Source of the DNA: Pseudomaricurvus alkylphenolicus
GTDB taxonomy: Bacteria; Pseudomonadota; Gammaproteobacteria; Pseudomonadales; Cellvibrionaceae
Direction: 5' to 3'
DNA length: 64,000 bases
Assembly: GCF_011683955.1 (NCBI RefSeq)
Contig: NZ_JAAQPI010000003.1
Location: forward strand, 310,001-374,000
Below, piece by piece: positions 35,533 through 44,872 of this stretch (the first letter of the stretch is position 1; each line of letters opens with the position of its first letter). The notes under the pieces were generated by a model that saw only the letters and a program-made list of their open reading frames with translations, ran no database searches and was not told the DNA's origin. The translations under genes were made by a program, and so were the position numbers.

Positions 35533-36375
35533 TTATTGAGAAATACCTAAGTGTCTTAACCAATGTTCGACGCCCTCGCTCCAGCCTTCGGGACCGCACT
35601 TGTGCGAAACCACGCTATTGCCAGCGCCTCGCAAGACCGGAGGTTCCTGCACGGGAGAGCGAACCACAACCGCGTAATCGGCGGCTTCCAGCATCGCCAC
35701 GTCATTGTGGCTGTCTCCCGCCGCGATGGAGACCACGGGCATGTCGGGCTCACGTTGGCGCCACTGCTCGGTTAACCAACGCAGTGCCTGTCCTTTATCG
35801 GATTCGCCGGCCAGGTGCACAAACCGCCCGCCTCGTAGAACCCGAGCGCCACGAGAGCCAAACCACTCGCTGAATGCGGTCAGCTCTTCGTCAGTGCCTA
35901 GCCATCGTAAGGGTTCACCATATTCCCGCGCGCGTGCCCTGCCCGCTTCGACAAGGTTCAATCCGGTCAGCTCCGCCACTCGTGCATCGCCCATGGCGGC
36001 AAAATGCTCGAATAGCCCGCCGAATTGCGGTTTCACCTCTTCTATTAAGGTTAGCCAATGCTGACGGGGAGGGCAGAAATCCCGCACCCAATAATCGTTT
36101 ACCAGTCGCGCACCTTGCGGCGTTGCAGAAAGTTGTTCTGCAGGAATAAAGACGGCGGCCCCGTTTTCGACGATAAAGGGACTGTGATTGCCGATGTGTT
36201 TGCGCAGATGCTCTACCTCAGCCCGGGTTTTGCTGGTACAGAATACGACGGGCACCCCTGCTGCTTGCAGTCGTTCAAGCATGGGCAATGCCGGTTCGTA
36301 GCTGTAGCTATGGTGGTCAAGCAGCGTTCCGTCCAGATCTGTAAATACCATCAATTGCATTTTGTTTGCCGTCAT
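35533..36375 (-). CDS. Glycosyl-3-phosphoglycerate phosphatase (HAD-IIB, MPGP-like)
   Basis: A 280-residue HAD phosphatase. The catalytic motif VFTDLDGTLLDH puts the nucleophile Asp13 and acid Asp15 at the start; motif II is VVFCTSKTRAE, the Lys motif is GQALRWL, and motif IV is AAGDSHNDVAMLEAADYAV. The FIVENGAAVFIP segment is typical of mannosyl-3-phosphoglycerate phosphatases. In this operon it should dephosphorylate glucosyl-3-phosphoglycerate to glucosylglycerate, a compatible solute. It is the first gene of the operon and is divergent from the CvpA-like gene. Confidence 0.88.
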   Translation of the reverse strand: MTANKMQLMVFTDLDGTLLDHHSYSYEPALPMLERLQAAGVPVVFCTSKTRAEVEHLRKHIGNHSPFIVENGAAVFIPAEQLSATPQGARLVNDYWVRDFCPPRQHWLTLIEEVKPQFGGLFEHFAAMGDARVAELTGLNLVEAGRARAREYGEPLRWLGTDEELTAFSEWFGSRGARVLRGGRFVHLAGESDKGQALRWLTEQWRQREPDMPVVSIAAGDSHNDVAMLEAADYAVVVRSPVQEPPVLRGAGNSVVSHKCGPEGWSEGVEHWLRHLGISQ

Positions 36376-36552
36376 AACACCTGTACCTTAGCTCAGCAAT
36401 TAACATGCCCCTTTTGCACAATAGCAGCGGATAGGTCTCTTTGCCCGGGAGCATAGGCCTCCTTATGCACCAAACATGAGCACAGTAAAGGAGCAGCCGT
36501 CCTGTATTCGCTCTTTTTTGAGGCACTTGGATTGGTTTACACTGGCACGTCT

Positions 36553-37671
36553 ATGGATATCGCCAATACCGTTATACTGATTTGCATTGCTTTTTTCGCC
36601 TGGCGCGGCTATCGCGCCGGCGCGTTAAAGGCCTGCGGCCAGATTCTGGCGCTGATTGCCGGTTATGCGGGGTCACTGCGATTCACAGAATCCGTTGCGC
36701 AGACGCTGGAAGCTCAAATCCAGTCACCCGCCATACGTTATCTGACCGTTGCCGTCGGGCTGTTTGTGGCCGCCAGCCTGGCCGTGAAGCTGCTTGTGTA
36801 TTTGATGGCCAAACCCCTGCCAGAAGGCTTTGTCAAAGTGCCCATTGTCCGCTGGGGTGGTGCCAGCGTTGGTGCGGTAGCTGGTTTCGTGATTGCCCTG
36901 TTGGTGCTCTGGTTTTACGGGATTCTGACCGCTGCCCTGCAGCAGATGCCGTCTACCGGGATCTATGCGCAACTGCGTGAGAACAACCCTCCCCCGGACA
37001 GCGACAGTATTGGCCAGAAATTGGTGGATCGGGCATCCCACATGGTGGTCCACCAGATAGTGCAGCTCAGCGATGATACCTCGCCTTCGGGCACGGCTAT
37101 GGCGCAGCTGATGACCCAACCCGCCGAAACATTGCAGACTTTCCAGCGACTTAGCCAGAGCTCTCCTCTAAAAGCCTTGTTAAGTAAGCCTGCCAATCAG
37201 CAAGTACTGCTCGGGGGCGATAAGAACGCCATTACCAACCTCCCGGACTTTCAAGCACTGCGCGAGCAGGAAGATATGCGCTCACTGTTCCCCCCTGGTC
37301 AGGTGAGCGACCAGCAACTGGCTGATGTCATGATCACCTATTTGCAGCGCGGTTTGGCATTGCGACAAGACCCCGAGTTACAGGCCCTGCTACAGGATCC
37401 CGAGGTACAGCAACAATTACAGTCGGGCAACCCTATTGGATTACTGACTCATCCAAAAACCTCTCGTTTGATGACTGCGCTACTTTCTACCGCTGAACCC
37501 TCTGCCGCAGCTTCAGAACAAGAAGCCCCCAGAGGGGAAAGATCACCGCCGCCCGCCGACGTCAGCCAAGAGGACGCTATGCCGGCATTACCTGAGCCGG
37601 CAACCCGTATCTACCGCTGGGTGGACGAAAACGGGCATACTCACTATTCCGACCAAGCGCGCCCCGACTAG
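36553..37671 (+). CDS. CvpA-like membrane protein with DUF4124 C-terminus
   Basis: A 372-residue protein from the ATG at 36553 (the TTG at 36532 is less likely). Residues 1-130 contain four hydrophobic helices and the CvpA pattern (FFAWRGYRAGALKACGQILA, ALIAGYAGS). A long, probably soluble, Gln-rich region follows (DPELQALLQDPEVQQQL). The last 25 residues read IYRWVDENGHTHYSDQARP, a DUF4124 motif normally found at the N-terminus of exported proteins. CvpA is linked to colicin V export and envelope stress; the role of this combination is unknown. No operon partner is obvious. Confidence 0.78.
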   Translation: MDIANTVILICIAFFAWRGYRAGALKACGQILALIAGYAGSLRFTESVAQTLEAQIQSPAIRYLTVAVGLFVAASLAVKLLVYLMAKPLPEGFVKVPIVRWGGASVGAVAGFVIALLVLWFYGILTAALQQMPSTGIYAQLRENNPPPDSDSIGQKLVDRASHMVVHQIVQLSDDTSPSGTAMAQLMTQPAETLQTFQRLSQSSPLKALLSKPANQQVLLGGDKNAITNLPDFQALREQEDMRSLFPPGQVSDQQLADVMITYLQRGLALRQDPELQALLQDPEVQQQLQSGNPIGLLTHPKTSRLMTALLSTAEPSAAASEQEAPRGERSPPPADVSQEDAMPALPEPATRIYRWVDENGHTHYSDQARPD

Positions 37672-37706
37672 GGCAATTCGACCATCTTTAATGTGACCAT
37701 TTAAAC

Positions 37707-38339
37707 GTGACCGACGCTTCCCACGCTCTGATTCCCAGCCAGGACTTGACCGAACTGCTCGGCCAGGTGCGCGACTGCTCGATTTGCGAGGCACATCTGC
37801 CCCTGGGGCCTCGCCCCGTCGTGCAGATAGACCCGAACGCACGTCTGCTGATCATCGGCCAGGCTCCGGGCACACGGGTACACAATACCGGCGTCCCCTG
37901 GAATGATCCGTCCGGTGATCGCCTGCGAAAGTGGCTTGAGATGGATCGGGAGGTCTTTTATGACCCCCGCAAAGTGGCCATCATGCCCATGGGGTTTTGC
38001 TATCCGGGCAAGGGCAAAAGTGGGGACTTGCCACCTCGAAAAGAATGCGCCCCGCAGTGGCACGATGCCCTATTGAGCCGGATGCCCAATATCGAGTTAA
38101 CCCTGTTGATCGGCCAGTACGCCCAGGCCTACTACCTGAGCGCCGACGACAGCGAAAGGGCTGGCAACTACCGTACGCTTACCGAACGTGTCATGGATTG
38201 GCAGGCCTTCACCCCGAAGTTTCTGCCGCTGCCTCATCCTTCGCCACGCAACCTTCGCTGGTTCAAGAACAATCCCTGGTTTGAATCCGAGGTGGTACCC
38301 TGGTTACGGCAACAGACCCAGTCGCTGCTGGTCAAGTGA
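37707..38339 (+). CDS. Uracil-DNA glycosylase superfamily protein
   Basis: A 210-residue protein. The UDG-fold motifs are LLIIGQAPGTRVHNTGVPWN near residue 50 and PLPHPSPRNLRW near 175, with the CSICEAHLPLGPRPV region near the start. Members are usually annotated as UDG-family proteins; activity on uracil has not been shown for most of this short branch. The start is the GTG at 37707; no better start or ribosome binding site is visible. It overlaps the CBS-GGDEF gene by 8 bases in convergent orientation. Confidence 0.8.
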   Translation: MTDASHALIPSQDLTELLGQVRDCSICEAHLPLGPRPVVQIDPNARLLIIGQAPGTRVHNTGVPWNDPSGDRLRKWLEMDREVFYDPRKVAIMPMGFCYPGKGKSGDLPPRKECAPQWHDALLSRMPNIELTLLIGQYAQAYYLSADDSERAGNYRTLTERVMDWQAFTPKFLPLPHPSPRNLRWFKNNPWFESEVVPWLRQQTQSLLVK

Positions 38340-39336
38340 GCTTCTTTACCTCATCGATCCAGACCAACTGATTGCGACCGCCCTCCTTGGCTCTATACAG
38401 GCGCTTATCCGCCGCCTCCACCGCATCCTGCCACTCGGAAATATGGTCATCGCCACCCTTGGCATCCACTGCACTCAAACCTGCGCTGAGGGTCAACTTC
38501 CCAAAAGGACTGTGTTCGTGTGTCACCGATATTTGCTGCAGATTGCCGATAACACGTTCGACCACCATGGCACCATCTTCGATCAACGTCTCAGGCAGCA
38601 GCAGTAACAGCTCCTCGCCGCCATAACGGTAGAGCCTGTCTGAGCTGCGAATGCTGGCCTTGGTACAGCTGGCAACCTCTTGCAGGGCTTCATCTCCGGC
38701 CTGGTGACCGTAATGGTCGTTATACTTTTTAAAGAAGTCCACATCCAGCAACGCCATGCAGTAGGGGCGGTTATAGCGGCTGGCGTTGGAGTGGGTAAAC
38801 TGGATATCAACTTCCATGGCCCGGCGATTGCCAATTCCCATCAGAGCATCCTGCAGAGACAGCGCCTTGAGTTCCTCATTGGCTTCGATCAATTCCTGAG
38901 TGCGTTCGCTGATTTGGCGCTCAATGATCTCCCGCTGCTGCTCTACCGCCTGGAAGTGAGCACCGGCAATATCCCCCTGGGTCAAAATGCCAATAATATT
39001 CTCCTGCGCATCCAACACGGGCAAATGGCGGATACGTCGCGCCTGAGTAATCACCAAAGCTTCATAGAGAGAGGCGTCCTGATTAATGCAGACGGGTGGC
39101 GCAGACATATAGTCCGACACGGTAAACTTGCGCGTCGGACACATCACCAGCAGCTCCGACAGAATCTTCACCATATCCCGTTCTGTAATGATTCCCACGG
39201 GGCTGCGGCCATCAACGATAACGATGCAGGATCGCCGCTTGGTATGCATCAGCTCGATGACGCGGTCCAATGAAGCATCGGGTTCAATACACAATACATC
39301 CCTGGTCATTAAGTCCCGTATCGGGAGTTGATTCAT
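38332..39336 (-). CDS. CBS-pair diguanylate cyclase
   Basis: A 334-residue cytoplasmic protein. Two CBS domains occupy about residues 5-125 (DLMTRDVLCIEPDASLDRVI, VGIITERDMVKIL, RIRHLPVLD, IGILTQGDI) and may bind an adenine nucleotide. A coiled coil (QREIIERQISERTQELIEAN) leads to a GGDEF domain with DVDFFKKYNDHYGHQAGD. The active site reads GGEEL at 239-243, with Leu in place of the usual Phe. The inhibitory RSSD at 230-233 is present. It is probably an active cyclase regulated by nucleotide binding. Confidence 0.9.
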   Translation of the reverse strand: MNQLPIRDLMTRDVLCIEPDASLDRVIELMHTKRRSCIVIVDGRSPVGIITERDMVKILSELLVMCPTRKFTVSDYMSAPPVCINQDASLYEALVITQARRIRHLPVLDAQENIIGILTQGDIAGAHFQAVEQQREIIERQISERTQELIEANEELKALSLQDALMGIGNRRAMEVDIQFTHSNASRYNRPYCMALLDVDFFKKYNDHYGHQAGDEALQEVASCTKASIRSSDRLYRYGGEELLLLLPETLIEDGAMVVERVIGNLQQISVTHEHSPFGKLTLSAGLSAVDAKGGDDHISEWQDAVEAADKRLYRAKEGGRNQLVWIDEVKKLT

Positions 39337-39561
39337 AGAGTCCTCCGTTAGGGCGTGCTTTTGCTTTTATACGCGGACACCACTTTCTAAGTGTAGAAAA
39401 AATCTTGTCCCCAAGTCGCTGACTCCCGGTCTTTTGCCTCTCCGATTTTGTTATTACTAAAGGCAATATCGGCGTTTTTTGTAATAAGTACGGCGGTTTT
39501 GAAGTACAATCCACCTACTTTAGGTACCCGCAAAACCCACTGTTGAGAACGACACTCTGAC

Positions 39562-40107
39562 ATGAAACAACTGATATTCGGCGGTGCCCGCTCCGGTAAG
39601 AGCCGCCTGGCGGAGCAACTCTGTGAGTTGCAGGGCGACTCCGTGGCTTATATTGCCACCGCAGACCCGCGTTTTCACGATGACGAAATGCAAGCCAGGG
39701 TGCGGCATCACCGCAATCAACGGCCGGCGCATTGGCAAACCATAGAGGAACCCCTGGAATTGGGTGCCCGATTACTGCAGCTCGATGGGCAAGTGGACGC
39801 CATTATGGTGGATTGTCTGACGCTGTGGCTGAGTAATTGCCTGCTGCTCCGAAGTGAGGACTACGCCGAGGGTGAGGCCTGGACAAAGCAACGGGCGGCC
39901 TTGTTGGAGGCGCTTACTCAAGTGACGACACCGGTCACTCTGGTCAGCAATGAGGTGGGTATGGGCATAGTGCCTCTGGGAGAAATCAATCGGCGATTTG
40001 TGGATGAATCCGGCTTTCTCAACCAGGCCTGTGCCGGGCTCTGCGATCGGGTCATCTTTACCGCCGCCGGTCTGCCGATGGTGCTAAAAGGTCCACCCCT
40101 GAGCTAA
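39562..40107 (+). CDS. cobU: Adenosylcobinamide kinase / adenosylcobinamide-phosphate guanylyltransferase
   Basis: A 181-residue bifunctional enzyme, normal length. The P-loop FGGARSGKSRLAEQL is at residues 6-20, the IATADPRFHDDEMQARVRHH region contains the GMP-acceptor His, and DCLTLWLSNCLL and VSNEVGMGIVP complete the family pattern. It phosphorylates and then guanylylates adenosylcobinamide for nucleotide-loop assembly. It is the first gene of the rightward cobUTCS unit. The 225-base upstream gap shows no cobalamin riboswitch. Confidence 0.96.
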   Translation: MKQLIFGGARSGKSRLAEQLCELQGDSVAYIATADPRFHDDEMQARVRHHRNQRPAHWQTIEEPLELGARLLQLDGQVDAIMVDCLTLWLSNCLLLRSEDYAEGEAWTKQRAALLEALTQVTTPVTLVSNEVGMGIVPLGEINRRFVDESGFLNQACAGLCDRVIFTAAGLPMVLKGPPLS

Positions 40108-40108
40108 G

Positions 40109-40126
40109 ATCCTTGCCACCAAGGAT
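40109..40126 (+). other. Short stem-loop between cobU and cobT
   Basis: ATCCTTG and CAAGGAT pair around CCAC, 2 bases after the cobU stop. There is no T-tract. It may be an mRNA processing or stability element between the two genes. Confidence 0.35.
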
Positions 40127-40168
40127 TCAACTCACTATTTTCACAACCACTAGCAAGCAGGAAATGTC

Positions 40169-41218
40169 ATGAGCTGGTACCACCTTGAAGCCGCCCCCAT
40201 CAGTGAATCGCATCGGCAAAAGGCCAAAGAGCGTCAAGGCAGCCTCACCAAACCAAACGGTTCTTTGGGTCAGCTGGAACAACTGGCGATTACCCTGGCC
40301 GGCATGCAGGCCAGTGAGACTCCCAACTGCGAACAGGTGGCCATTGATATCTTTGCTGCCGACCACGGCGTTGCCGCGGAAGGGGTTTCCGCATTTCCGC
40401 AGTCCGTCACCGTGCAAATGGTTCAGAATTTCTCCAGTGGCGGCGCTGCCATCTGTGTACTCGCCAAGTCCCTGGGTGCTCAATTGCAAGTTACCAATGC
40501 GGGTACCGCCACTGCTCTGGAACAGCTGCCCGGCGTAAACGACCAACGTATCGCAGACGGCACAGCAAATTTTGTTGACCGCGCCGCCATGTCGGAAGCG
40601 CAGTTACAAACGGCCCTGGGAATAGGCCGTGACCGCGTTCTGGCGGCCGCAGAATCCGGTGCACAATTGTGGATCGGCGGCGAAATGGGCATTGCCAACA
40701 CCACCTCAGCCACAGCTCTGGCCTGTGCCTGGTTCGATCAACCCGCCTCACAGTTTGTCGGGCCGGGCACAGGGCTGAACAACAGCGGCCAGATTCATAA
40801 AGCGGCCGTCATTCAGCGGGCGCTGGATTTATTTCACGCGTCATCCCAAACACCGTTAAAGACGCTTCAGTATCTCGGGGGATTTGAAATTGCCGCGCTG
40901 ACGGGCGCCTATATTGCCTGTGCACAGCGAGGCTTACCGGCATTGGTGGACGGCTATATTTGTAGCGTAGCGGCGCTCTACGCGCGCACCATTAATCCCG
41001 CAGTCGCGCCGTGGTTACTGATCGCCCATCGCTCGGCGGAGCCGGGGCACAAGCGCTTGCTACAGGAGTTTGACCAATCCCCTCTGCTGGATTTGGGCAT
41101 GCGTCTGGGTGAAGGCAGCGGTGCAGCCGTCGCCGTTCCCCTTTTGCGTTTGGCCTGTGCACTGCACAACCAGATGGCGACGTTTGCAACTGCCGGTGTC
41201 GATAACCGCGAGCGGTGA
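40169..41218 (+). CDS. cobT: Nicotinate-nucleotide--dimethylbenzimidazole phosphoribosyltransferase
   Basis: A 349-residue enzyme. Family blocks are TKPNGSLGQLEQLA, DIFAADHGVAAEGVSAFPQ, GEMGIANTTSATAL, FVGPGTGLNN and LGMRLGEGSGAAVA with the catalytic Glu near 317. It makes alpha-ribazole phosphate from dimethylbenzimidazole, the product of bluB in the convergent operon. A clear AGGAAA precedes the ATG. Its stop overlaps the cobC start region. Confidence 0.97.
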   Translation: MSWYHLEAAPISESHRQKAKERQGSLTKPNGSLGQLEQLAITLAGMQASETPNCEQVAIDIFAADHGVAAEGVSAFPQSVTVQMVQNFSSGGAAICVLAKSLGAQLQVTNAGTATALEQLPGVNDQRIADGTANFVDRAAMSEAQLQTALGIGRDRVLAAAESGAQLWIGGEMGIANTTSATALACAWFDQPASQFVGPGTGLNNSGQIHKAAVIQRALDLFHASSQTPLKTLQYLGGFEIAALTGAYIACAQRGLPALVDGYICSVAALYARTINPAVAPWLLIAHRSAEPGHKRLLQEFDQSPLLDLGMRLGEGSGAAVAVPLLRLACALHNQMATFATAGVDNRER

Positions 41219-41220
41219 TC

Positions 41221-41871
41221 ATGACGTATTCTTTCACAGGCTTTGACCTGCTGCGGCACGGCGAATGTACAGATGGCTCTATCTTCCGGGGTCATACGGA
41301 TTCTGCACTCTCTCCGCAGGGATGGCAGCAAATGGTGACCGCTGTGGATAGCGCCCGGCAGCACCCGGCATTTGAATCCTGGGATGTTATTGTCAGTTCG
41401 CCGCTGCAGCGATGCCAAACATTTGCGCAACACCTTGCTGAGAAGCTGGCGCTGCCATTGGACATTGAAACTGATTTGCAGGAAATTTTTTTCGGACACT
41501 GGGAAGGCCGCAATATTGTCGACATCGAGCAACAGGACCCGACAACCCTGGCCCTGTTTTGGAGAACCCCCGATAAGGTAACGATACCTGGCGCAGAGTC
41601 ACTGCAAGACTTTCACACACGGATCGAACAGTGTTTTGCGCGCTTGCAGCAACAATTTCGCCATCGTCAATGTCTGCTCATCACCCACGGCGGGGTCATT
41701 CGCAGTTTGTTGGGCAGCGCTCTGGGCATGCCCCTCAGTCACTTGCCGAGGCTCGCGGTTGCGCACGCCGGCTTCAGTCAACTGCGCATCCACCATCAAC
41801 AAGGTGAACCCGATTGGGTTCAGCTGCAGCAACATATCACAGCCTGGCCGAGTGAAACGCGGAGTGAATAA
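41221..41871 (+). CDS. cobC: Alpha-ribazole phosphatase (histidine phosphatase family)
   Basis: A 216-residue protein. The phosphoglycerate-mutase-type motif LLRHGECTDG at about residues 9-18 holds the phospho-His; the second His is in LITHGGVIRSLLG and an acidic residue in FFGHWEGR. It removes the 5'-phosphate of alpha-ribazole phosphate or adenosylcobalamin phosphate. The ATG at 41221 is two bases after the cobT stop; a GTG at 41215 overlapping that stop is an alternative. It is followed directly by cobS (TAAATG). Confidence 0.9.
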   Translation: MTYSFTGFDLLRHGECTDGSIFRGHTDSALSPQGWQQMVTAVDSARQHPAFESWDVIVSSPLQRCQTFAQHLAEKLALPLDIETDLQEIFFGHWEGRNIVDIEQQDPTTLALFWRTPDKVTIPGAESLQDFHTRIEQCFARLQQQFRHRQCLLITHGGVIRSLLGSALGMPLSHLPRLAVAHAGFSQLRIHHQQGEPDWVQLQQHITAWPSETRSE

Positions 41872-42624
41872 ATGCTGTCACATCCTATCGTACGTGCTTT
41901 TATCACCGCACTCGCCTTTTTGACGCGTCTGCCAGTACCCACCTTGCCGGACTACCGGCCTCAGGATGCGGGCCGTGCATTTCCATTGTTTCCGTTGGTA
42001 GGATTCATCATTGGCGCTCTGCTTGCGCTGGCGGGCTGGTGGCTCCACACGGTATTGCCCGTCACAGCAGTTGCCGCGGTAATGGTAGCACTTTGGGCGG
42101 CGCTAACCGGCGGTTTGCATCTGGATGGATTGGGAGACAGTGCCGACGGTTGGTTGGCCGGCGGCGACCGTGAACGAACCCTGACAATTATGAAAGACCC
42201 CCGCAGCGGAAGCGCGGCCGTGATCGCCATTGTCTGTGTGTTACTGATCAAATTCGCGGCACTGCAGACGCTGATCGAGCATCAGCAGTGGCTGATCATC
42301 GCTGTCACCCCCATGCTGGGTAGAACTGCCGCACTGGCGTTAATGCTGAGTACGGACTACGTCAGCGAGTCCGGCATCGCCACCGATTTTCTGGAATACG
42401 CGTCAGTGCTGGCAATGGCGATCTCTGTTTTGTTGGCGTTAGTTGTGAGCCTGGCATTGTTACCAGGTTCGCAAGTGTTCAGCATGCTAATGGCAGGCAT
42501 TCTATTGTTGTGGGCATTACGCCGGCTGATGTGCCATCGGTTAGGCGGCAGCACCGGAGACACCACCGGCGCCAGCATTGAAATACTTGAGGCCGCACTG
42601 CTATGCGCGGCGCTTATCCACTGA
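41872..42624 (+). CDS. cobS: Adenosylcobinamide-GDP ribazoletransferase (cobalamin synthase)
   Basis: A 250-residue inner-membrane enzyme with about six hydrophobic segments. Signatures are [13 protein letters not shown] near the N-terminus, [37 protein letters not shown] with metal-binding aspartates, and [13 protein letters not shown]. It joins alpha-ribazole to adenosylcobinamide-GDP. GGAGTGA precedes the ATG, which abuts the cobC stop. Its last 11 bases overlap the end of cobQ in convergent orientation. Confidence 0.96.
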   Translation: MLSHPIVRAFITALAFLTRLPVPTLPDYRPQDAGRAFPLFPLVGFIIGALLALAGWWLHTVLPVTAVAAVMVALWAALTGGLHLDGLGDSADGWLAGGDRERTLTIMKDPRSGSAAVIAIVCVLLIKFAALQTLIEHQQWLIIAVTPMLGRTAALALMLSTDYVSESGIATDFLEYASVLAMAISVLLALVVSLALLPGSQVFSMLMAGILLLWALRRLMCHRLGGSTGDTTGASIEILEAALLCAALIH

Positions 42625-44167
42625 CAGGTGTTTTTTCCTTTAAAAAGCCAGGCAACGCCGCTTGCCAGGCTTCCCAGTCCAGACGTTGCTCAAGGGTATC
42701 GGCCAACCGGGAAACTTCCCGTTCTCGCAATGCTTCGTAATCGAAAGCTTGCACCTGTTTTAACCCCGCCCACTGCAGCATTTTTTCCAGCGCGGGTGGA
42801 TGGTCGAACAAGCCATGCAAATAGGTTCCGAATATTTGACCATCGGCGGAGATGGCGCCATCGTTTTGTAGCGGTTGCTGTGGCTGACTGTCAGCCACCT
42901 TGTCGTCCCGCAAATGCACCGCCGGGCGCAATAGCGCTTCGCCGCGGGTGCGACCAGCATGAATCTCATAGCCGCTTACCGGTGTTTGACCATCGAACAA
43001 CAGACCGCGACGATTAATCAATTGCTTGGTCGGGTACAGCCGTGTCTTGAGCTTTAGCAGGCCCAAACCGTCACAACTGGCAACATTGCCTTCCACGCCG
43101 TCAGGGTCTTTGATCTTGCGACCCAGCATTTGATAGCCACCGCAGATACCAATCAATTTACCGCCATAACGCAGGTGGCGGTCAATCGCCTCGGGCCATC
43201 CCTGGCTTTTGAGAAATTCAAGATCCGCCATGACGTGTTTGCTGCCGGGCAAAATAATCAGATCGGCAGGAGGAATGGTCTGACCCGGCCCAACATAGGT
43301 GAAATCCACTTGTGGGTGTAACCGCAGCGCATCGAAGTCGGTATGATTGCTGATGCGGGGTATCGCGGGCACCACAATTTTTAACCTGGGCACGCCTTGT
43401 TCAACCGTCGCTTGCGTACTCGCCGTCAATGCGTCTTCTGCCTCCAGGTGAAAGCCCTGCAGGTAGGGTAAAACCGCCAACACCGGCCGACCGGTTTTGT
43501 TCTCCAGCCAATCCAGCCCCGATTTCAGCAAATCGATATCGCCGCGAAAGCGATTAATCACAAAGCCCACCACCCGTTGCTGCTCCGAAGGCGACAAGAG
43601 CTCGAGTGTACCCACCAAATGTGCAAAAACACCGCCTTTATCAATGTCAGCGATCAGAATTACCGGACAGTCGACTGCCTCGGCAAAGCCCATATTGGCA
43701 ATATCGCCTTCGCGCAGATTAATCTCTGCCGGACTGCCCGCACCTTCTACAAATACATAACGATAGTTGGCCTGGAGCCGCTGGTGAGATTCCAACACCG
43801 CATCCATGGCAACACGCTTATAGTCGTGATAAGTCGTGGCCTCCATATTGCTGATAGCGCGACCATGGACAATCACCTGTGCGCCGGTATCGCTGTTGGG
43901 CTTCAGCAATATCGGGTTCATGTCAGTGTGTGGCGGCAAGCCGGCGGCAAACGCCTGTACGGCCTGCGCCCGGCCGATTTCACCGCCGTCTTGGGTGACA
44001 GCACTGTTGAGCGCCATATTTTGCGGTTTAAAGGGAACGACATTGTGGCCGCGTCGGGAAAACAGCCGACACAATGCAGTCACCAGCGTGCTCTTACCGG
44101 CATCAGAAGTGGTGCCCTGAACCATCAGGGTTGTTGGCGAACCCCAGTCTCGGGCGTGTTCACTCAT
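42614..44167 (-). CDS. cobQ: Cobyric acid synthase
   Basis: A 517-residue ATP-dependent amidase. The N-terminal synthetase motif is [20 protein letters not shown], followed by [11 protein letters not shown] and [13 protein letters not shown]. The glutaminase domain has [14 protein letters not shown] and the nucleophile Cys in [12 protein letters not shown], with [11 protein letters not shown] near the end. It amidates four peripheral carboxylates of adenosylcobyrinic a,c-diamide. The ATG at 44167, with GGGAG upstream, is preferred to 44221 and overlaps the bluB stop by 8 bases. It is the last gene of the riboswitch operon. Confidence 0.96.
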   Translation of the reverse strand: MSEHARDWGSPTTLMVQGTTSDAGKSTLVTALCRLFSRRGHNVVPFKPQNMALNSAVTQDGGEIGRAQAVQAFAAGLPPHTDMNPILLKPNSDTGAQVIVHGRAISNMEATTYHDYKRVAMDAVLESHQRLQANYRYVFVEGAGSPAEINLREGDIANMGFAEAVDCPVILIADIDKGGVFAHLVGTLELLSPSEQQRVVGFVINRFRGDIDLLKSGLDWLENKTGRPVLAVLPYLQGFHLEAEDALTASTQATVEQGVPRLKIVVPAIPRISNHTDFDALRLHPQVDFTYVGPGQTIPPADLIILPGSKHVMADLEFLKSQGWPEAIDRHLRYGGKLIGICGGYQMLGRKIKDPDGVEGNVASCDGLGLLKLKTRLYPTKQLINRRGLLFDGQTPVSGYEIHAGRTRGEALLRPAVHLRDDKVADSQPQQPLQNDGAISADGQIFGTYLHGLFDHPPALEKMLQWAGLKQVQAFDYEALREREVSRLADTLEQRLDWEAWQAALPGFLKEKTPVSG

Positions 44168-44855
44168 CGGTTGTCTCCCACTGTTGCTGTGCGCGGATGG
44201 CTTTGTCTTCATCCCAAGCATCCAGCATCACATAATCGTTCAAGTCGCCGCGCTGCGCCCAACCCTCCTTAGCCAGCATCGGTTGATCATAGAATTCCGG
44301 GACTTGTCCGATACACAGAATGGCAATCGGATCGGCTCCGTCGGGCATTCCCAACAGCGATCTGAGATCCTCTGGTTCAAACAGAGATACCCATCCAACA
44401 CCCACACCTTCGGCCCGGGCTGCCAGCCACAGATTTTGAATGGCACAACTGGCAGAGGCGAGATCCATTTGTGGCATGGTGCGCCGCCCGAACAGGTGTC
44501 GCTCCCGGGCCTCCATCAAACTCACCACCCAGACTTCGCCACAATCGAGAATGCCCTGAACTTTCAGCTGCATAAATTCGTCCGAGCGTTTGCCCAGGGC
44601 TTTGGCGGTTGTCTGGCGCTCCTTTTCCACCAGCCCATGCAATGCTTCACGGGTGGCCCGGGCCCGAATTCGCAAAATGCGCCAGGGTTGCATATAACCT
44701 ACGCTGGGGGCAGCGTGGGCGGCCGACAAGAGTTTTTCGATCAGAGCTTCATCAAGAGGGTCTGGCAGAAAGTGGCGCATATCGCGACGCTGGTAAATCG
44801 CCCGATAAACACCGGCCTTTTCCGATTCAGGAAAACTGTCTTTAGAATCGCTCAA
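44160..44855 (-). CDS. bluB: 5,6-dimethylbenzimidazole synthase
   Basis: A 231-residue nitroreductase-fold enzyme that converts FMNH2 and O2 into the lower ligand dimethylbenzimidazole. Motifs are [53 protein letters not shown] and [15 protein letters not shown]. The start is a TTG with GAGGAG 8 bases upstream; the first in-frame ATG falls inside the conserved domain. This O2-dependent route implies aerobic B12 lower-ligand synthesis. It lies between btuF (17-base gap) and cobQ. Confidence 0.95.
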   Translation of the reverse strand: MSDSKDSFPESEKAGVYRAIYQRRDMRHFLPDPLDEALIEKLLSAAHAAPSVGYMQPWRILRIRARATREALHGLVEKERQTTAKALGKRSDEFMQLKVQGILDCGEVWVVSLMEARERHLFGRRTMPQMDLASASCAIQNLWLAARAEGVGVGWVSLFEPEDLRSLLGMPDGADPIAILCIGQVPEFYDQPMLAKEGWAQRGDLNDYVMLDAWDEDKAIRAQQQWETTDE

Positions 44856-44872
44856 CGAAGACTCTCCTCATG

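Noticed and set aside
39337-39561. Second cobalamin riboswitch before cobU
   Set aside because: No B12 box or GCCCCCGCAAC-like core is present; only a weak TTATTAC/GTAATAA dyad is seen.
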